Assembly: GCF_026619415.1 (NCBI RefSeq)
Contig: NZ_JAOVZR010000001.1
Span: 682,001-746,000, forward strand
Reading direction: 5' to 3'
Source of the DNA: Hoeflea algicola
GTDB taxonomy: Bacteria > Pseudomonadota > Alphaproteobacteria > Rhizobiales > Rhizobiaceae
DNA length: 64,000 bases
Shown here: piece by piece, positions 62,385-64,000 of the stretch
Position numbering within the stretch: the first letter of the stretch is position 1
How the letters are laid out: each line of letters begins with the position of its first letter
The notes under the pieces: model-generated
What the model was told of the DNA's origin: nothing
What the model saw: the letters and a program-made list of their open reading frames with translations, nothing else
The model's database searches: none
Program-made: the position numbers and the translations under genes

Positions 62385-63454
62385 GGCTTGGGAGCCTTGG
62401 CGTAGACGAACGTTGCCGGATCGACGGGGTCCGTGATCAGTTCGTTCTGGATCAGATAGTCGGAAAATGCCTTGACCGCAGTGCGATCAATCTCTGCTCC
62501 GTAAAGCGGCGCGCCGCTTTTCACCAGTTCGCGCAGGACATTTTCACTATCTTCGATTTCTTCGCCGAGAGTGAAACGTCCCTTCACGACTTCGAGCAGC
62601 TCATCGAAGTTCGCAGGGTCGTTGACCCAGGCAGTAGCCTCGGTGATGGCCTGAATAAAGGCATCGATTGCGACAGTGTTTTCCTCAATAAAATCGGTCC
62701 GGGCCGCATAGGTCTCGAATGCGCCATTGAGGGACGTGATTTCGGCTGGGCCTTCGCCACCAACCAAGTCAACCAGTGTGCCGCAGGTTTTTTGCAGTCG
62801 GCAGATTGTGCCGAATGGCTCGAACATCATTGCCGCGTCGACCTGACGGGCCAAGAATGACGGATAGGCCGTACCGGGCGCTCCAACAGCGATATAGGTT
62901 ACATCGTCCGGGTCCATGCCTGCACCGATGAACAGCGCGCGGGCTTGAAGCTCAGTTCCCGAACCACGCCCGGTGACACCTATATTGAGACCCTTGAGAT
63001 CCTGCATGACCGCCGGATAACCCTTGTCCTTGTTCGGGCGAGGTACATCGGCGTGGACATTCAATGTGTAGATGTTGGCAGGTGAGTGACCGACGATGAG
63101 CTTCACATCGTTGCCGCGAGATGCAGCCTGCATGGTCACTTCGGTGGAAGCAAAGCTGACTTCGATACTTCCTGCGGCAAGCGCTTGAAGCCCGACCGGG
63201 CCACTTGGAATTTTCACCATTTCGCAGCGAATACCGTGGTCTTCACAAAACCCCTTGTCTGCAGCAACCCACTGGCTGAAATGCAGGATCGTGCCAGGAT
63301 ATTCCTGAATCCGAAGAAGCTCGCCATTTGCGACAACTTTTTCTTCTGCATTGGCGGCTGGTACTGTCATTATAGCTGCTGTCATCACGCCAGCCATAAG
63401 CGCGGCAGCAAAGCCCGCAACTCCAAAGCCGCGTTTCATATTTTTATTTATCAT
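62381..63454 (-). CDS. ABC transporter substrate-binding protein (NMT1/SsuA type)
   Basis: A protein of 357 residues with a signal peptide (VAGFAAALMAGVMTAAIMTVPAANA-E). Segments LHFSQWVAADKGFCEDHGIRCEMV, ALAAGSIEVSFASTEVTMQAAS and MQDLKGLNIGVTGRGSGTELQ are typical of the NMT1/THI5-like family. It binds a small heterocycle, sulfonate, aromatic acid or similar solute in the periplasm. The ATG at 63452-63454 has GGGAGAG upstream. It is the first gene of the operon; the divergent IclR gene starts 190 bases away. Confidence 0.92.
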   Translation of the reverse strand: MINKNMKRGFGVAGFAAALMAGVMTAAIMTVPAANAEEKVVANGELLRIQEYPGTILHFSQWVAADKGFCEDHGIRCEMVKIPSGPVGLQALAAGSIEVSFASTEVTMQAASRGNDVKLIVGHSPANIYTLNVHADVPRPNKDKGYPAVMQDLKGLNIGVTGRGSGTELQARALFIGAGMDPDDVTYIAVGAPGTAYPSFLARQVDAAMMFEPFGTICRLQKTCGTLVDLVGGEGPAEITSLNGAFETYAARTDFIEENTVAIDAFIQAITEATAWVNDPANFDELLEVVKGRFTLGEEIEDSENVLRELVKSGAPLYGAEIDRTAVKAFSDYLIQNELITDPVDPATFVYAKAPKP

Positions 63455-63575
63455 CCGTCTCTCTCCCAGGTCCGTATGGACATATCCAAATGTGCCCGAT
63501 CCTATTCTCACCCAGATCGGTCACGCCTCCTCTGGCACAGGAAAAGAACCATGCGACAATATATTTTGCAACACG

Positions 63576-63588
63576 ATTATTGTATAAT
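63576..63588. promoter_or_regulatory. Candidate operator/promoter in the ABC-IclR divergent region
   Basis: ATTAT-TGT-ATAAT is a 13-base palindrome that contains TATAAT (63583-63588), a good -10 box for the IclR gene. No matching -35 box is clear. An IclR-type regulator binding here would control both sides; this is inferred. Confidence 0.35.
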
Positions 63589-63644
63589 GGGATAGAATTT
63601 GTATTTTGTGGAATAAAGATTTCATATTTCGATGGGATGTCTCA

Positions 63645-64000
63645 ATGAAAGCACGAATGTCAAAAACTCAGGCAGCCCCTGACAGCCCTCAGGATACGGG
63701 CGCCCTGAGACGAGGTTTGTCGGTAATTGAACTGCTGGTTGAATCGCTTCGCCCCCTGACACTGCACGAGGTCGCCGAAGCGGTAAAACTCACCGACAGC
63801 ACGGTGCACCGCATTTTGCAGTCCCTGATGGAAGCAGACTACGTCATGCGTGACGCCAGCGGAAAACGCTATCATGCGGCATCGAAAGCCCTGGGCTCGC
63901 TCACCATGTACCACCCGCTTCAGATACTGCGGCGGGATGCGTTCGAACCGCTGCGCCTGCTGCGGAAGCAGACGGAACTGACATCTTCACTTGTCGTCTT
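63645..64000 (+). CDS. IclR family transcriptional regulator (3' end outside window)
   Basis: The first 118 residues are present. They include RRGLSVIELLVESLRPLTLHEVAEAVKLTDSTVHRILQSLMEADYVMRDASGKRYH, the IclR winged helix, followed by the start of the ligand-binding domain (LRRDAFEPLRLLRKQTELTSSLVV). It is divergent from the ABC-carboxylase operon and is its likely regulator. The ATG at 63645 is one choice; an in-frame ATG lies four codons later. Confidence 0.9.
   Translation, partial: MKARMSKTQAAPDSPQDTGALRRGLSVIELLVESLRPLTLHEVAEAVKLTDSTVHRILQSLMEADYVMRDASGKRYHAASKALGSLTMYHPLQILRRDAFEPLRLLRKQTELTSSLVV

Overview
The window looks like an alphaproteobacterial chromosome, most likely Hyphomicrobiales (Rhizobiales), for example a Hoeflea- or Mesorhizobium-like member. 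This rests on the dense minus-strand cluster rlpA - dacC/F - tmk - holB - metG - tatD - MBL hydrolase - ybaK, the GC-rich codon use, and the general gene style. It is a judgement from memory, not a database match.

Layout. (1) 1-11357: chromosomal backbone with DedA and PAP2 membrane proteins, a class III CoA transferase, the housekeeping cluster above and a secreted small protein. (2) 11358-11447: tRNA-Ser(UGA). (3) 11448-51686: a mosaic accessory region. A 16-base near-copy of the tRNA 3' end at 51671-51686 suggests a roughly 40 kb island inserted at this tRNA, although no integrase is visible. It carries a compact family-A polymerase-like gene, a secreted ClpP/SppA-like protein, a helically phased array of TTCGAA-based 13-mers, two near-identical inverted IS66-type elements with fresh 8-bp target duplications, a P1B-4 metal ATPase with an OsmC protein, an IS3 element, a GIY-YIG protein, wrecked prophage pieces (ParB-methyltransferase, small terminase, tail genes), an AT-richer TRAP-transporter catabolic cluster, and a defence-like locus (WYL regulator, helicase IV-like protein, nuclease-helicase, McrB, McrC). 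(4) 51687-64000: probably backbone again, with one long minus-strand operon. It encodes an NMT1-type ABC importer, a split biotin-dependent carboxylase (carrier, carboxyltransferase, biotin carboxylase), a CoA transferase, a thiolase with its DUF35 partner, an epimerase and a quinone oxidoreductase, under a divergent IclR-type regulator.

How the genes work together. The TRAP cluster pairs uptake of a probable organic acid with an aldehyde dehydrogenase, a Gfo/Idh/MocA oxidoreductase, a creatininase-type amidohydrolase, an RraA/HMG-aldolase-type protein and RidA, with a GntR regulator next door; the substrate is unknown. The right-hand operon looks like import, CoA activation, biotin-dependent carboxylation and thiolysis of an unidentified compound. 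The McrBC locus has a divergent layout around a WYL regulator, as in several known phage-defence islands.

Caution. Six genes (holB, tmk, dctM, the MBL hydrolase, a quinone oxidoreductase and a prophage tail fragment) are each broken by one missing base in a homopolymer run, and adding one base restores a known protein. As tmk and holB are normally essential, uncorrected sequencing error is more likely than true gene loss.
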